64,000 nt of DNA, taken from NCBI GenBank assembly GCA_020832965.1, contig JAJHRM010000003.1, positions 6,934 through 70,933 on the forward strand, in the 5' to 3' direction. The translations under genes and the position numbers were made by a program. The notes under the pieces were generated by a model. It was not told the DNA's origin. It made no database searches and saw nothing but the letters and a program-made list of their open reading frames with translations. Source of the stretch: Thermofilum sp. (GTDB taxonomy: Archaea; Thermoproteota; Thermoprotei; Thermofilales; Thermofilaceae). This document shows, piece after piece, positions 1 to 8,013 of the stretch. Within the stretch, counting starts at the first letter, position 1; every line of letters starts with the position of its first letter.

Positions 1-1
1 T

Positions 2-634
2 ACAGGTAAGACTCTCTTCAGTTTGACTTTCCTAATGGAAGGTCTCCGGACAAATGAGCCAGGTATATATGTACTGGTGGACGAGGAGTACGAAGACTTC
101 ATGAACGGCGTCTATGATTTTGGCTGGGACCTCGAGAACTATATTAAGGCTGGTAAGCTGCGCATACTAACCTTGATGCCTGACTTCGTAGAAAAAATGA
201 GGAATAAGCCTGTGGATACTGTCGTGATGTCGATTGTCGATGGGATACTTTCAGAGGCAAGGAGGATAAGCGCGCAGCGCTTAGTCATTGATCCTGTTGC
301 ACCCTTAATCGTAAATGAGGGGGACATCACCTGGACTCGTGAATACATAAAGAGCTTAATCATTAACTTGGAGAAACGGATAGGAGCGACAACGTTGATA
401 GTATCTGAGGTTCCTACGGGAAGTACTGCGCTCAGCAGGTTCGGGGTGGAGGAATTTCTAGCAACGGGCGTCTTTGTGCTAGGAATAGAGAGGATAAAAA
501 ATACTTTCTACAGGACTTTATATGTACGCAAAATGCGCTGGAGGCCTGTGCCGCCCCAGTCATTTGTGTTCGATATAGTTAAGGGTAAAGGCGTAGTTGT
601 GCGCGGTGAGCTTAACACGCTTCTGCGACCTTAG
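2..634 (+). CDS. RecA-superfamily (KaiC/RAD55-like) ATPase, 5' truncated
   Basis: The reading frame is open from the window edge, and its first four residues, TGKT, are the end of a Walker A P-loop, so the start codon lies upstream of the window. A hydrophobic strand ending in VIDPVAPL (about residue 100) fits the Walker B position of KaiC-type single-domain ATPases, and the rest fits the RecA fold. Such archaeal proteins bind ATP and often act in signalling or DNA metabolism; the exact role is unknown. It is followed by a separate promoter for the next gene. The family call is fairly sure, the function is not. Confidence 0.75.
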   Translation, partial: TGKTLFSLTFLMEGLRTNEPGIYVLVDEEYEDFMNGVYDFGWDLENYIKAGKLRILTLMPDFVEKMRNKPVDTVVMSIVDGILSEARRISAQRLVIDPVAPLIVNEGDITWTREYIKSLIINLEKRIGATTLIVSEVPTGSTALSRFGVEEFLATGVFVLGIERIKNTFYRTLYVRKMRWRPVPPQSFVFDIVKGKGVVVRGELNTLLRP

Positions 635-689
635 ACATCTGTGCAGGCTCAGGTGCGCATTTTGCCCCAAGTATTAGACGACTCCAATT

Positions 690-704
690 AACCGAGAAGT
701 TTAA
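690..704 (+). promoter_or_regulatory. TATA-type promoter before DUF424-NMD3
   Basis: GAAGTTTAAGTG lies about 30 bp before the ATG at 730, the spacing expected for an archaeal TATA box giving a short or absent leader. It would drive the DUF424-NMD3 pair. Prediction from spacing and composition only. Confidence 0.45.
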
Positions 705-729
705 GTGTTTTTGCGTGGGTATAGCTTGA

Positions 730-1095
730 ATGGAAGTGTCTGCTGAAGGTGATGCAGGAGCCAGGGCTGCTAAGTTACAAGTCTACTACAAGCTTCATGT
801 GAGTGGGGGGTACACAATGCTTGCCATCTGCGATGTAAATCTTCTCGGCAAGGAACTTCACCATGGCAAAGTGAAGTTTAAAGTTGCTGAGGAGTTTTTT
901 GGGGGAAGCTTAATAGATGCGGAGAACCCGCTGCTGAAGAAGTATATAGCTGAGGCTGACTCGATAACTGCACTGGGCGAGTTAAGTTTAAAAATCATTG
1001 AACATGTTTTCCCCACGGCTAGACAGGCATCCATCACAGTTGCAGGTATTCCATACATACAAGTCTTCAAGTCGAATGTTAGCCAGTACGTGTGA
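730..1095 (+). CDS. DUF424 family protein
   Basis: 121 residues. The core matches the small archaeal DUF424 family (COG2412): a LAICDVNLLGK segment at about 32-42, then a KFKVAEEFFGG segment, and a C-terminal ITVAGIPYIQVFK strand. The function is unknown; the family usually neighbours translation genes. The first 19 residues are acidic and alanine-rich and may be an extension, but the ATG at 730 sits well behind a TATA-like box. The stop overlaps the start of NMD3, so the two are translationally coupled and probably act together in ribosome-related work (inference). Confidence 0.75.
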   Translation: MEVSAEGDAGARAAKLQVYYKLHVSGGYTMLAICDVNLLGKELHHGKVKFKVAEEFFGGSLIDAENPLLKKYIAEADSITALGELSLKIIEHVFPTARQASITVAGIPYIQVFKSNVSQYV

Positions 1096-2159
1096 TGAGA
1101 ATGCCTGAAAGGAGACTATTTTGCCCCGTTTGCGGAAGGGGCACCGAGCTGCTTATTGAGGGGCTTTGCCCCGAGTGTTTCGTTAAACATCATCCTATGA
1201 TAGAGCTTAAGAAGGCATCAGTAGACATAAAAATATGCAAAAAGTGCGGGAGATTAGGCTACAAAAAAGTGTGGAGCGATTCTGAAGAAGAGTTAGTTAA
1301 CGTACTAATGAAGGATTTAAAATACCTGGTAAAGCCCACGGGTGAGATTAGGAGCATCCTTCTGAAACCTTTCCTTAGAAGAGGTTTTCTTCAGCTTACA
1401 GTTGTTGGCAAGGCACATCCCGCACTGATGCAGGATTACCAGGAAGAGTATGAGATCCCAGTTAAACTTCTGTACACAATTTGTGATGCCTGCCTAGGTA
1501 AGATCTCCAGGAGTAAGAGGGCGATAGTACAGGTAAGAGCGGATAAGAGAGAGCTGACAGTGCAGGAGAAAAACACGGTCGTGGAGGTTCTCAAAAGAAC
1601 TGGCACTATAAAGAACAAGGGTATTGACCTGTCGCCGTGGGAAGTCAAGGAAGAGGCGGGAGGTATTGACCTATACTTCTCGTCCATAAGAGCAGCTAGA
1701 GAATTTATAAGCACTCTGTCAAACAAAATCTACTTTGACGTTTTAGAAACTGGGAAGAAGCTTGGGGTTGATTCGAGCGGACAGGAGAAAATCCAAGTAA
1801 CATTCAGGTTGCTGCTCCCCGAATTCTGTAAAGGGGACATCATCATGTACAAGGGGCGTTACTATCTTGTTAAGGAAATGGACTCAAAAAACGTTCATTT
1901 ATTGAACCTAGACAGTTTCGTGACCGAGACTCAGAAGTTGCTTAAGAGCTTCGTCTCCCAGACATCTACGGTTGCAAGGTTCTCGGAGATCAGGAAAGGA
2001 ATAATAATAGCCATCGAAAATGAGAAGGTATACGTTATGGACAGCGACTACAGAATCCATGAGGTGAGGGCAAGCAGGGCTAGGGAAAACTTCAGGTTAG
2101 AGGAAGAAATTGGGATAGTATTTAAAGGTGATAAAATTCTTCTTGTACCGCTCAAGTGA
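1095..2159 (+). CDS. nmd3: NMD3 family protein
   Basis: About 354 residues. The N-terminal half carries paired cysteines (CPVC, CPEC, CKKC, CDAC), the zinc-binding pattern of NMD3, followed by the KPFLRRGF and mixed alpha/beta segments of the family. In eukaryotes NMD3 escorts the large ribosomal subunit out of the nucleus; archaeal homologues presumably act in 50S assembly. An ATG at 1095 overlaps the TGA of the upstream gene (ATGA arrangement); a GTG one codon earlier is an alternative. A strong terminator-like hairpin follows the stop. Confidence 0.9.
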   Translation: MRMPERRLFCPVCGRGTELLIEGLCPECFVKHHPMIELKKASVDIKICKKCGRLGYKKVWSDSEEELVNVLMKDLKYLVKPTGEIRSILLKPFLRRGFLQLTVVGKAHPALMQDYQEEYEIPVKLLYTICDACLGKISRSKRAIVQVRADKRELTVQEKNTVVEVLKRTGTIKNKGIDLSPWEVKEEAGGIDLYFSSIRAAREFISTLSNKIYFDVLETGKKLGVDSSGQEKIQVTFRLLLPEFCKGDIIMYKGRYYLVKEMDSKNVHLLNLDSFVTETQKLLKSFVSQTSTVARFSEIRKGIIIAIENEKVYVMDSDYRIHEVRASRARENFRLEEEIGIVFKGDKILLVPLK

Positions 2160-2167
2160 GATGTAAT

Positions 2168-2205
2168 AGCGCCCCTCCTGGGCGCTTAGCGCGCGCTCTT
2201 TTTTA
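2168..2205 (+). terminator. Hairpin plus T-tract after nmd3
   Basis: Perfect 7-bp stem AGCGCCC/GGGCGCT with a CTCCT loop, followed by a TTAGCGCGCGCT box and a run of six T. It lies 9 bp after the NMD3 stop and looks like a transcription terminator. The GC box is one of many in the intergenic regions of this window. Confidence 0.6.
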
Positions 2206-2451
2206 ACCTATGCTTGGTTGCCTAGAACTTGCTCCTTCCATGACTTATGTTATACCGCGAGAAGCTTACATATCAGCCGTGTTACCTGTTAGTAAGCTCC
2301 ACTTACCTAATCATAATCATAGCTCCCCACCGAGTCATCTTCAAAACTTTGACTAAGGTGATTGCTTGCAGAGACTTACATGAAACATAGGTCTCGAAGG
2401 ATTAAAGAAAATCACTTACTTGCTAGACTCTTTACTAGGCTGGGAGCACCA

Positions 2452-2700
2452 TTACTCGACGACAGGCATTGTTAGCGTTCGCTTAACTCCAGGTATTTTC
2501 CTGATCCTTGTAAGAATCATCTCTCTAATCTCCATGTTGTTTTTTCCAGCCACCTTCACTATTATGTCGTAAACGCCATAGAGCAGATGTGCCTCGTTAA
2601 CGCCTGTGATTTTCTTCAGCTCTTCGAGAACCTCCTTTTCCTTACCTATGTCACAGTTTATTAAGATATATGCAACAGCAGGTGAGGATTCTTCACCCAT
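2452..2700 (-). CDS. Stand-alone RAM (Lrp/AsnC effector) domain protein
   Basis: 82 residues with no helix-turn-helix. The pattern VAYILINCDIGKE, a central EAHLLYGVYDIIVKV strand-turn-strand and a terminal IPGVKRTLTMPVV match the C-terminal RAM domain of Lrp/AsnC regulators, which oligomerises and binds amino acids. Single RAM proteins are common in archaea and may modulate full-length Lrp proteins such as the one at 10105-10587 (inference). Transcribed alone, with about 290 bp of unassigned DNA on its 3' side. Confidence 0.85.
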   Translation of the reverse strand: MGEESSPAVAYILINCDIGKEKEVLEELKKITGVNEAHLLYGVYDIIVKVAGKNNMEIREMILTRIRKIPGVKRTLTMPVVE

Positions 2701-2805
2701 ATGTTGATTGTTTAAACAGTAGAGCTAAAAACTTTTCCAACCTAAAAATAAGTGCAATGACTTGTGTAAAAATGTCTGAGCGTATGATGAAGCGTGGAAG
2801 GTATG

Positions 2806-2885
2806 AGCGCGTGCCCTTATTTCCGCCGTGTTGTTGGCGGCTTCGCTGCGCCCCTAAGCTTTGGGGTGCTCTGACCATGGGATCA
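2806..2885. repeat. Two-hairpin GC repeat, copy B1
   Basis: Starts with a GCGCGTGCCCT box, then two adjacent hairpins: CCGCC (2823-2827) pairing GGCGG (2836-2840) across an 8-nt loop, and GCGCCCC (2848-2854) pairing GGGGTGC (2863-2869). The same plan recurs at 13429, 47770-47890 (opposite strand) and, less exactly, 43224. The box-spacer-hairpin start also resembles the right end of the TnpB-derived modules. The loops and stem sequences differ between copies while pairing is kept. Confidence 0.6.
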
Positions 2886-3148
2886 GCGCTGCTGCCTCAT
2901 CTCCCTGGGGGGTGGAGAATTTAAGAGGAACCTAGTGTATCTCTTCAGAGAGCTTGTATACTTGCACAGGAGTTGTAACGGGAGGGCTGACTCGTCGTTA
3001 CACTTCTCCCTTGTATAAGTCGCATCGGTTCAGGAAGTATGCTATGGGTTGCCTTGCAGCTGCACTGTCCCAAGCTATGCGCGCGTATGAGCAGGCAAAA
3101 GAATTTTAAAGCCCTTTTTTATGATTTATCTCAACAATAACGCGCGTC
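2886..3148. other. Intergenic stretch, nothing coding recognised
   Basis: No convincing gene. It holds a hairpin with arms TGTAACG (2974-2980) and CGTTACA (2996-3002), a GCGCGC-containing patch near 3076, and an A/T-rich stretch near 3105-3135 that can serve as promoter for the following tRNA. It may be decayed mobile-element DNA, given the B1 repeat beside it. Confidence 0.4.
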
Positions 3149-3225
3149 GCGGCCGTAGTCTAGCCTGGTAGGATGGCGGCCTCCCAAGCCGCAGAACCCG
3201 GGTTCAAATCCCGGCGGCCGCACCA
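3149..3225 (+). tRNA. tRNA-Gly(CCC)
   Basis: Acceptor stem GCGGCCG/CGGCCGC, anticodon loop CTCCCAA between GCGGC and GCCGC, T-arm CCGGG-TTCAAAT-CCCGG, discriminator A and encoded CCA. The anticodon CCC reads GGG. It is the only one of the eight tRNA genes here without an intron. A TnpB-derived module starts about seven bases after the CCA, pointing at it from the opposite strand. Confidence 0.95.
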
Positions 3226-3231
3226 CTAGTG

Positions 3232-3751
3232 CATGCGCTATCCGTTACCCCGCCTTATTGCAGGGTTATGGGTTTATGGGCTTTACTCCGGAGGGTGTGG
3301 CTAGGAAGCTGAGCACTTTGATGCGCTCCGGCAGCTCCGCCTCTATGCCCAGTGCTTCCAGCCCCCTAGCCATTACACCCAAGCCACCCACGTGCGAAGC
3401 TGCGCTGGCGAAGGTTTGGTCCCTCCGCCTCTCCCTCTTCTCGAACAGCCTCCTCCTCTCCTCCGCAAGCACGCTTCTGTCAGCCTCCTCCATCCCGGTG
3501 TCGGACAGCGCTCTGTCGATTGCCGCTATCCTGCGCTCGAAGTAGAAGTAGTCGCTCTTCAGCGCTGAGTCCTTGTACGGCAGCGCCGTGCCGTCGCTTG
3601 CAATGGCAGCGTCCAGCACTCTCTTCCCAAGTCGATCCCATGAAGCCGCTCTCGCCGTGTCTCCTCTCAAGCACCACCTCCACGCTGATGTGCGCGCTAC
3701 CACTAATGCCTTGTTTTCCCGGTACAGTGCGCACCACTTGTACCCCGCCAT
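3232..3751 (-). pseudogene. TnpB (IS200/IS605-type) remnant, module 1
   Basis: A 161-codon frame fuses two separated parts of TnpB: a middle helical part (about residues 60-118, including YFERRIAAIDRAL and EERRRLFEKRERRR) and the extreme C-terminus (VMARGLEALGIE and FLATPSGVKPINP). The zinc finger and catalytic RuvC motifs between them are missing, so it cannot be a nuclease. After the TAA stop come the hairpin CCCTGC/GGCGGGG, the spacer GTAACGG and a degenerate GC box near the tRNA-Gly 3' end. This is the longest surviving piece of the middle of the protein in the window. Confidence 0.75.
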
Positions 3752-3946
3752 TAGTGCGATGGATCTTACTCTTTTGATAAAAGGTTACGCGCGCTTAAAG
3801 GCTCGATGCAGACGCGTATGCATGCCCTCGTAAGCGGCGCTCTAAGCATCTCTGGCGCGTGCCGATAATCTTAATAAATGCTAACCCCCTCCCCCCAGCC
3901 AAACGTGTAATCAACATTCTTAAACTAAGGTCCTGGGAGTTTAATT

Positions 3947-4777
3947 ATGCGATGCCCGAAATGTAATGGAGTTATTGTGGTAGACCCGGCTACGTACGAG
4001 CGTGTATGCTTGAACTGTGGCTATGTGGCCGAGAGCATTCTTGAGGAAAGAGTAATGCCAACATCAAACGTTATTAAAGGTGTCCTGTTTTATCGCGAAT
4101 TCACGAGCGAGGACTCGGCATGTACGAGAGCAAAAGAAAAACTTGCTAGAGTCTCTGAGGTTTTAAGAATCAATGAAGAAATTCAGCGTGAAATACTCAA
4201 TGAGTACAGGCTGGCTATGAAGCACGTCAAGCGAGACAAGACATCACTACTGGCTGTTGTGGTATACTTCAGGCTACGCGAGTACGACCCATCCATGACG
4301 CTTGTTAAGGTCGTTAATGCTTTTCGAAGCATAAACTCGCGGGTCACGGTAAGCAGAGCTCTTAACGTGATTCATGAGATGCACAAAGCAAACTACAGAA
4401 CCGAGAACTGGGAAAGCATAATAGAAGATTTCGCAGGTAAGCTATCAAAAATGTATGGCGTTAGCGAGACTAAGATGAAATTGCTGCTGAAGAAGTACGT
4501 TGAATTATTGCGGATTCGCTTGCTTGGTCGTTCGAGAAGAAACGTTGTTGCAGCAATAGCTTACATCTTACTGAGGCGAACTATGCGTATCGCAGACATT
4601 GAGAAGTTCGCTAAGGCGATAGGCGTCCCAGCGTCCTCACTGAGGAAGAACTTAGAGTACGTCGAACTAGTGTTTCTCGAAGCATGTAGCGAGGAGGTCA
4701 CCTGCGATTTTTTTGAAGTAAGCAGTGCAGGGAATAACGCAAATAAATCCCTTGAAGTGCCCGTAAATAATCCATGA
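3947..4777 (+). CDS. Divergent transcription factor B (TFB/TFIIB) paralogue
   Basis: 276 residues. Zinc ribbon with C3, C6, C21 and C24, a short linker, then two cyclin-like helical repeats (about 65-155 and 160-250). The B-finger/linker part is shorter and less conserved than in a standard TFB, and the second repeat is divergent, so this is probably an alternative TFB used for part of the promoters, or a relative that has changed role. It binds TBP-DNA and RNA polymerase in the general pathway (family knowledge). Its last 37 codons overlap the 3' end of the convergent kinase gene. Confidence 0.75.
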   Translation: MRCPKCNGVIVVDPATYERVCLNCGYVAESILEERVMPTSNVIKGVLFYREFTSEDSACTRAKEKLARVSEVLRINEEIQREILNEYRLAMKHVKRDKTSLLAVVVYFRLREYDPSMTLVKVVNAFRSINSRVTVSRALNVIHEMHKANYRTENWESIIEDFAGKLSKMYGVSETKMKLLLKKYVELLRIRLLGRSRRNVVAAIAYILLRRTMRIADIEKFAKAIGVPASSLRKNLEYVELVFLEACSEEVTCDFFEVSSAGNNANKSLEVPVNNP

Positions 4778-5200
4778 GTTATTTATGGGGCATAAATATA
4801 GTGCAATCAAGGAGAGCAAGTCTTCTTCGCCATCAACCTGTAATAGTATAGGTTTTCTATTCTTGGCTAGAAGCTCGAAAGACATCTTTAAAGCTTCAAA
4901 GCAATCCTTAGTAATCGTTCCGGGAGGATTTTTGCAGCTCAAAACTGCCCCTTGAGCATTTACTCGTCGTGGAAAAGTGCCCCTCCTCGTCTTCAAATCT
5001 ATAACAAAAATGTCTCCTAAACCCTTTTCGAAGAAATTTACAGACACAACGTCGCCGACTAAAACAACATTTTTACCAATCGGGGAGTTTTTAATTAACT
5101 CCCACACTTTCTCTACAGAGAGAGGTGGATCCTCGTAAAACAGGTAACCCCACGAATATGAGAGTTGTTCACGGCAGCTTTCTGTAGGGATCATTTTCAT
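4667..5200 (-). CDS. GTP-dependent dephospho-CoA kinase (DUF359)
   Basis: 177 residues from the ATG at 5200 (a second ATG at 5194 is equally good). The family marks are VLVGDVVSVNFFEKG, the FVIDLKTRRG strand, the NPPGTI segment and VDGEEDLLSL near the C-terminus. The archaeal enzyme makes CoA from dephospho-CoA with GTP, the last step of CoA synthesis; CoaD at 54.5 kb supplies the previous step. The open frame continues upstream, but there it runs through a TnpB-derived module, so the longer protein is not credible. The module ends about three bases before the start and carries a TATA-like sequence. The 3' end overlaps the TFB gene by 111 bp. Confidence 0.85.
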   Translation of the reverse strand: MKMIPTESCREQLSYSWGYLFYEDPPLSVEKVWELIKNSPIGKNVVLVGDVVSVNFFEKGLGDIFVIDLKTRRGTFPRRVNAQGAVLSCKNPPGTITKDCFEALKMSFELLAKNRKPILLQVDGEEDLLSLIALYLCPINNSWIIYGHFKGFICVIPCTAYFKKIAGDLLATCFEKH

Positions 5201-5202
5201 TA

Positions 5203-5312
5203 GCGCACGCCACCTGTTAACCCCGCCTCTTCGCAGGATTAGGGTTTTATAGGTTTTACTCTTGATGAGGCCACCAAGAAGCTGAGTAACCCTGATTTTG
5301 CGCGCGCTACAA
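5203..5312 (-). repeat. TnpB-derived right-end module 2
   Basis: Only the 3' tip of tnpB and the right end survive: AAGCTTCTTGGTGG, AGTAAAACCTATAAAACC, then the hairpin CCTGCGAAGAGGCGGGG, TTAACAGGTGGCGTGCGCT. The right end touches the start of the GTP-DPCK gene and is codirectional with it. A GCGCGCGC box at 5298-5306 closes the other side. Confidence 0.65.
5243..5256 (-). promoter_or_regulatory. TATA-like box inside module 2
   Basis: Reading the minus strand, AAAACCTATAAAACC has the form of an archaeal BRE-TATA. It lies about 45 bp before the ATG at 5200, so transcription would begin about 20 bp before the kinase. The same sequence is part of the tnpB 3' coding end in modules 8 and 10. Promoter function is inferred. 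Confidence 0.4.
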
Positions 5313-5504
5313 TACCTACCCGCATGAACGCCAATCAAAAACTTGGAGGAAGCATCAGGCTAACTTAAATACCTGCGTTGCTAGGCATGGACGCGCAAGT
5401 ACACACATGGCGACACGGCTACCGCATCGTACAGCTCAACTTTCATAAACATACCTTCAAAGAAAAATTTATTACCAGACAAGCCTTTCTAAACATTGAC
5501 CCTT

Positions 5505-5617
5505 GGGCCGGTAGCTCAGCTAGGTAGAGCGGCGGTCTACTTCGAGGTCGTGGCTCTTAACCCGTAGGTCCCTTGAGGGAGCGGAAGTCCCGGGTTCGAA
5601 TCCCGGCCGGCCCGCCA
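5505..5617 (+). tRNA. tRNA-Lys(CTT) with two non-canonical introns
   Basis: Acceptor GGGCCGG/CCGGCCC, discriminator G, encoded CCA. A normal 77-nt tRNA-Lys results if 17 nt are removed within the anticodon stem (starting TCTACTTCGAG, around 5536-5552) and 19 nt at the variable loop/T-stem border (CCTTGAGGGAGCGGAAGTC). The mature anticodon arm would be GCGGG-CTCTTAA-CCCGT. Total length 113 nt minus 36 fits exactly. Intron borders can slide by a base or two. A/T-rich AAAATTTATTA about 35 bp upstream is a likely promoter. Confidence 0.88.
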
Positions 5618-5665
5618 AATCTTAATAGTCACACGCAGATTCTGTTTCGCAGCCGCAGGCCGTTC

Positions 5666-6355
5666 TCAGAAAAGGCACGGAGGGTTAATTTTTAGAGGCC
5701 TGCATCCCATCTCGATGAGGGTAAGATAACTGAGGTTGCCTAGGAGGACTCTAAACTCGTGAAGCCCAGTAATCAAGACGCCTTCTTCAACTATGGGCCC
5801 TAGCTCGTAGAGATTGACAACTAATGGGAAAATGTATGTAGGTTTACTCAGTCTCCACCCTAAGTTTACCCCTGAAGCCAGAATTTGCGCAAGTGAGGAG
5901 GCTCGAGTAAGCTGTACCTGGGCAGCTTCCTTCAAGGCGGCTTTGCGGGCCCTGTGCCAGAGCTTACAATCTATAGCTAGCAGCATGTTGTCCTTATAGG
6001 CAAGCACGTCTATTTCATGCCTTCTTCCTAAAATCGAGAAACGATAATTTCTCAGTGTGAAGAAACCATTCAGCTCAGCCATCCGCGAACATAGCTCTTC
6101 AAAAGTGCTCCAACCAGAATTCAAGGCAACAGATACAACGTCATAATTCGCCATCCAAGCCTTAACTATCAAGTCGGGTAATTCCTCATCAACTACGTTA
6201 TTTTCAATTCTTATGTTAAGCTTTTTCAAAACTAGTTTTATGAATTCCTCAGTCAATCCTGTACTCGACGCTAACTCGCTTAGAGAGACTATCCTCTTCT
6301 CAAAAAGTTTTTTAGCAGTTTCCTTTAACAGAAACTCAACTTTCGTGTTGATCAA
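5666..6355 (-). CDS. Putative PD-(D/E)XK nuclease with N-terminal winged helix
   Basis: 229 residues. Residues 1-60 look like a helix-turn-helix (SLSELASSTGLTEEFIKLVLKK). Residues about 110-140 contain HEIDVLAY and LLAIDCKLW, the E..D...D-x-K pattern of restriction-endonuclease-like folds. Related archaeal proteins are annotated as restriction endonuclease-like or DNA repair nucleases; substrate unknown. It lies 13 bp after rpl14 on the same strand and may be transcribed with it. No partner methyltransferase lies next to it (the only one is at 49.1 kb). Confidence 0.65.
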   Translation of the reverse strand: MINTKVEFLLKETAKKLFEKRIVSLSELASSTGLTEEFIKLVLKKLNIRIENNVVDEELPDLIVKAWMANYDVVSVALNSGWSTFEELCSRMAELNGFFTLRNYRFSILGRRHEIDVLAYKDNMLLAIDCKLWHRARKAALKEAAQVQLTRASSLAQILASGVNLGWRLSKPTYIFPLVVNLYELGPIVEEGVLITGLHEFRVLLGNLSYLTLIEMGCRPLKINPPCLF

Positions 6356-6368
6356 AAGAGGCGCCTAG

Positions 6369-6803
6369 CTAAACAATTATTGAGGCCATTGCGCTAAGTT
6401 TTGGCCAGCGCTCCGCCGCCTCCTTAGCCAGTGGTCCGCGAATCTCAGTTCCCTTAGGTTCTCCCTCTGGAGTAATTATTACAACTGCGTTGTCTTCAAA
6501 TGAAACCCATGTTCCGTCAGGTCTCCTGTAAGGTCTTCTTTGACGTATAACAATGGCTCTCATTACTTGCTTCCTTAATTCAGGCTTACCAGCTCTAATG
6601 GAGACAACAACTATGTCTCCAACAGCCGCACCCGGGATTCTGCGCCAAACAGCCTTGTAATGTGGCACCCCAATAACCTTTGCTAGAGTAGCACCAGAGT
6701 TGTCCGCAACTTTAACTAAGCTCTCCATAAAGACTCCGGGAGTAAGTCCAAGCCTGTAGGAGACGCCTACTGCTTTTGGTCCTCTCTTAGCCACACATCT
6801 CAC
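6369..6803 (-). CDS. rpl14: 50S ribosomal protein uL14
   Basis: 144 residues, with the uL14 hallmarks [47 protein letters not shown] and the ending [18 protein letters not shown]. It sits on the 23S surface at the subunit interface. It follows rps17 with a 2-bp gap. In most archaea L24, S4e and L5 follow; here a nuclease gene follows instead, so the spc cluster is broken at this point. Confidence 0.97.
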   Translation of the reverse strand: MRCVAKRGPKAVGVSYRLGLTPGVFMESLVKVADNSGATLAKVIGVPHYKAVWRRIPGAAVGDIVVVSIRAGKPELRKQVMRAIVIRQRRPYRRPDGTWVSFEDNAVVIITPEGEPKGTEIRGPLAKEAAERWPKLSAMASIIV

Positions 6804-6805
6804 CC

Positions 6806-7135
6806 TCAGGCCTTCCCGACCACAACAAAGGAAACCGATTTTGCTAGGGGGCGTGTTTCAGCAACGATGACCTCATCTCCAGGCTTCACCGGAATACAGG
6901 GGGGTACACGCACATGCTTCTTTTTTCGCCTAACTTCATACCTCTTATACTTCTGATTATAGTGCAGATATTCATGTATAGCAACAGCAACATTTTGCAT
7001 TCGAAACTTTTCTATACGTAGCCTTAGCACCTGTCCTCTGACCGGTAATTTTCCATGCCAAGGACATAATGGATCCTCACATATAGTTTCAGGCGGCTCA
7101 AGTCCTGGAATCCCGACGCCTTTTCTCTTTACCAT
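6806..7135 (-). CDS. rps17: 30S ribosomal protein uS17
   Basis: 110 residues from the ATG at 7135, which has GGTGAG six bases upstream; the frame is open further upstream but that part is unlike S17. Hallmarks are [31 protein letters not shown] and [14 protein letters not shown]. First gene of the S17-L14 pair. It is separated from Rpp29, its usual upstream neighbour, by about 590 bp holding a TnpB-derived module, and has acquired its own promoter near 7200. Confidence 0.95.
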   Translation of the reverse strand: MVKRKGVGIPGLEPPETICEDPLCPWHGKLPVRGQVLRLRIEKFRMQNVAVAIHEYLHYNQKYKRYEVRRKKKHVRVPPCIPVKPGDEVIVAETRPLAKSVSFVVVGKA

Positions 7136-7193
7136 GAAGTTCTCACCATATGCGAACCTAGAGGATGATGCGCAGACTCCTACTACCTGCCAA

Positions 7194-7206
7194 AGCTTAT
7201 AAGATT
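7194..7206 (-). promoter_or_regulatory. TATA box before rps17
   Basis: ATCTTATAAGCTT on the minus strand, about 60 bp upstream of the rps17 ATG. It predicts a start near 7175 and a leader of about 40 nt with a GGTGAG ribosome site. Its presence fits independent transcription of S17-L14 after the operon was split. Confidence 0.5.
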
Positions 7207-7589
7207 TTTGTTTTCTCATCAGAGACTGGTAAAAGTATTCACTGCTAGTTTTGTAGAAAGGAGCCTTTAATCCCCTCGCCTTTTTGGAAATCCTTAACCA
7301 TGACGTTAAAAACGCTTAAGCGCAAGGCTGAGCCGTCCTCAATTAGTCACCCGTAAACCCGTTCACGGGTTTAGCGTGCAGGGGTTAACAACTCCTATGC
7401 GCACCAGTAAACCTTTCATGTTTTCACAGTAAAGATTGAAATTTTCACAAGGCTTCTTTGCATTGCTTCACAACTTTTCCAGGTGCATTCACAAGCACAT
7501 TCATGCATAGTCCACTTTGCAGCGCACTATTGAGGAGGCGCGCGACCGAGAACCCTTAGCCCTCCCCAGAAATTGTCCTTGGCATCTGC
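7207..7589. other. Intergenic DNA between rps17 promoter and module 3
   Basis: No gene recognised. It contains a perfect short hairpin TAAACCCG-TTCA-CGGGTTTA near 7352-7371 next to a GCGTGC patch, and a GGCGCGCGACCGAGAACC patch near 7537. The composition suggests decayed module sequence, but nothing can be named. Confidence 0.4.
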
Positions 7590-7728
7590 TTCGATGAATT
7601 TTACTTCATAGCGCTCGGCGCGCTTGAAGGAGAGGCTGCCAGAGCGCGTCACAACGAAAGTTTTACCAATAATCTCAAAAGTGAAAAAATAACCCCGCGA
7701 AGAGGCAGGGTAACAGATGGCGCGGAAA
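7590..7728 (+). repeat. TnpB-derived right-end module 3
   Basis: Carries the sequence CACAACGAAAGTTTTACC shared with modules 7 and 11 instead of the KPINP tail, then ATAACCCCGCGAAGAGGCAGGG (hairpin with one C-A mismatch), TAACAGATGGCGCGG. The right end abuts the TAG stop of Rpp29 at 7729 with no spacer and is convergent with it. The partial reading frame across it is not a gene. Confidence 0.65.
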
Positions 7729-8013
7729 CTACCATTCATAGATCTTCTTCTTTAATCGTTCTTCGGGTCGTCCAACAAGATACTTGCCATCTACTTTCAC
7801 TGTGAGACCATCCGGAAGCTTAACACGTAGCACTACTTGGTTTTTGAGAACAATCCGCTTACGTCCTCCTGGAGAACCGATGGTAATCGTCTTCAAAGTC
7901 TCGTCCAGGATTATCCCTTTAATACCTACCTGAAAAGGATTCTTGGAATCTACTACTTCCGCTTCCAAGCCGATCAATTCATGTCTCAATATATTATTGG
8001 GAGTTATCTTCAT
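7729..8013 (-). CDS. rnp1: RNase P protein component 1 (Rpp29/Pop4)
   Basis: 94 residues. The pattern ITPNNILRHELIGLEAEVV, IKGIILDETLKTITIG and VDGKYLVGRPEERLKKKI is that of archaeal Rpp29, the Sm-like subunit that supports the RNase P RNA (encoded here at 50.1-50.5 kb). It overlaps rpl29 by 4 bp, the classic archaeal arrangement. Module 3 begins directly at its stop codon. Confidence 0.95.
   Translation of the reverse strand: MKITPNNILRHELIGLEAEVVDSKNPFQVGIKGIILDETLKTITIGSPGGRKRIVLKNQVVLRVKLPDGLTVKVDGKYLVGRPEERLKKKIYEW

Noticed and set aside
2784..2790. ATGATGA as a C box of a C/D small RNA
   Set aside because: No D, C' or D' boxes at proper distances.
3520..3833. Plus-strand frames across module 1
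   Set aside because: Complement of the tnpB remnant; no family and no promoter.
7527..7739. 70-codon frame before rnp1
   Set aside because: Reads through module 3 into the end of rnp1 out of frame; shared only with other module sequence.
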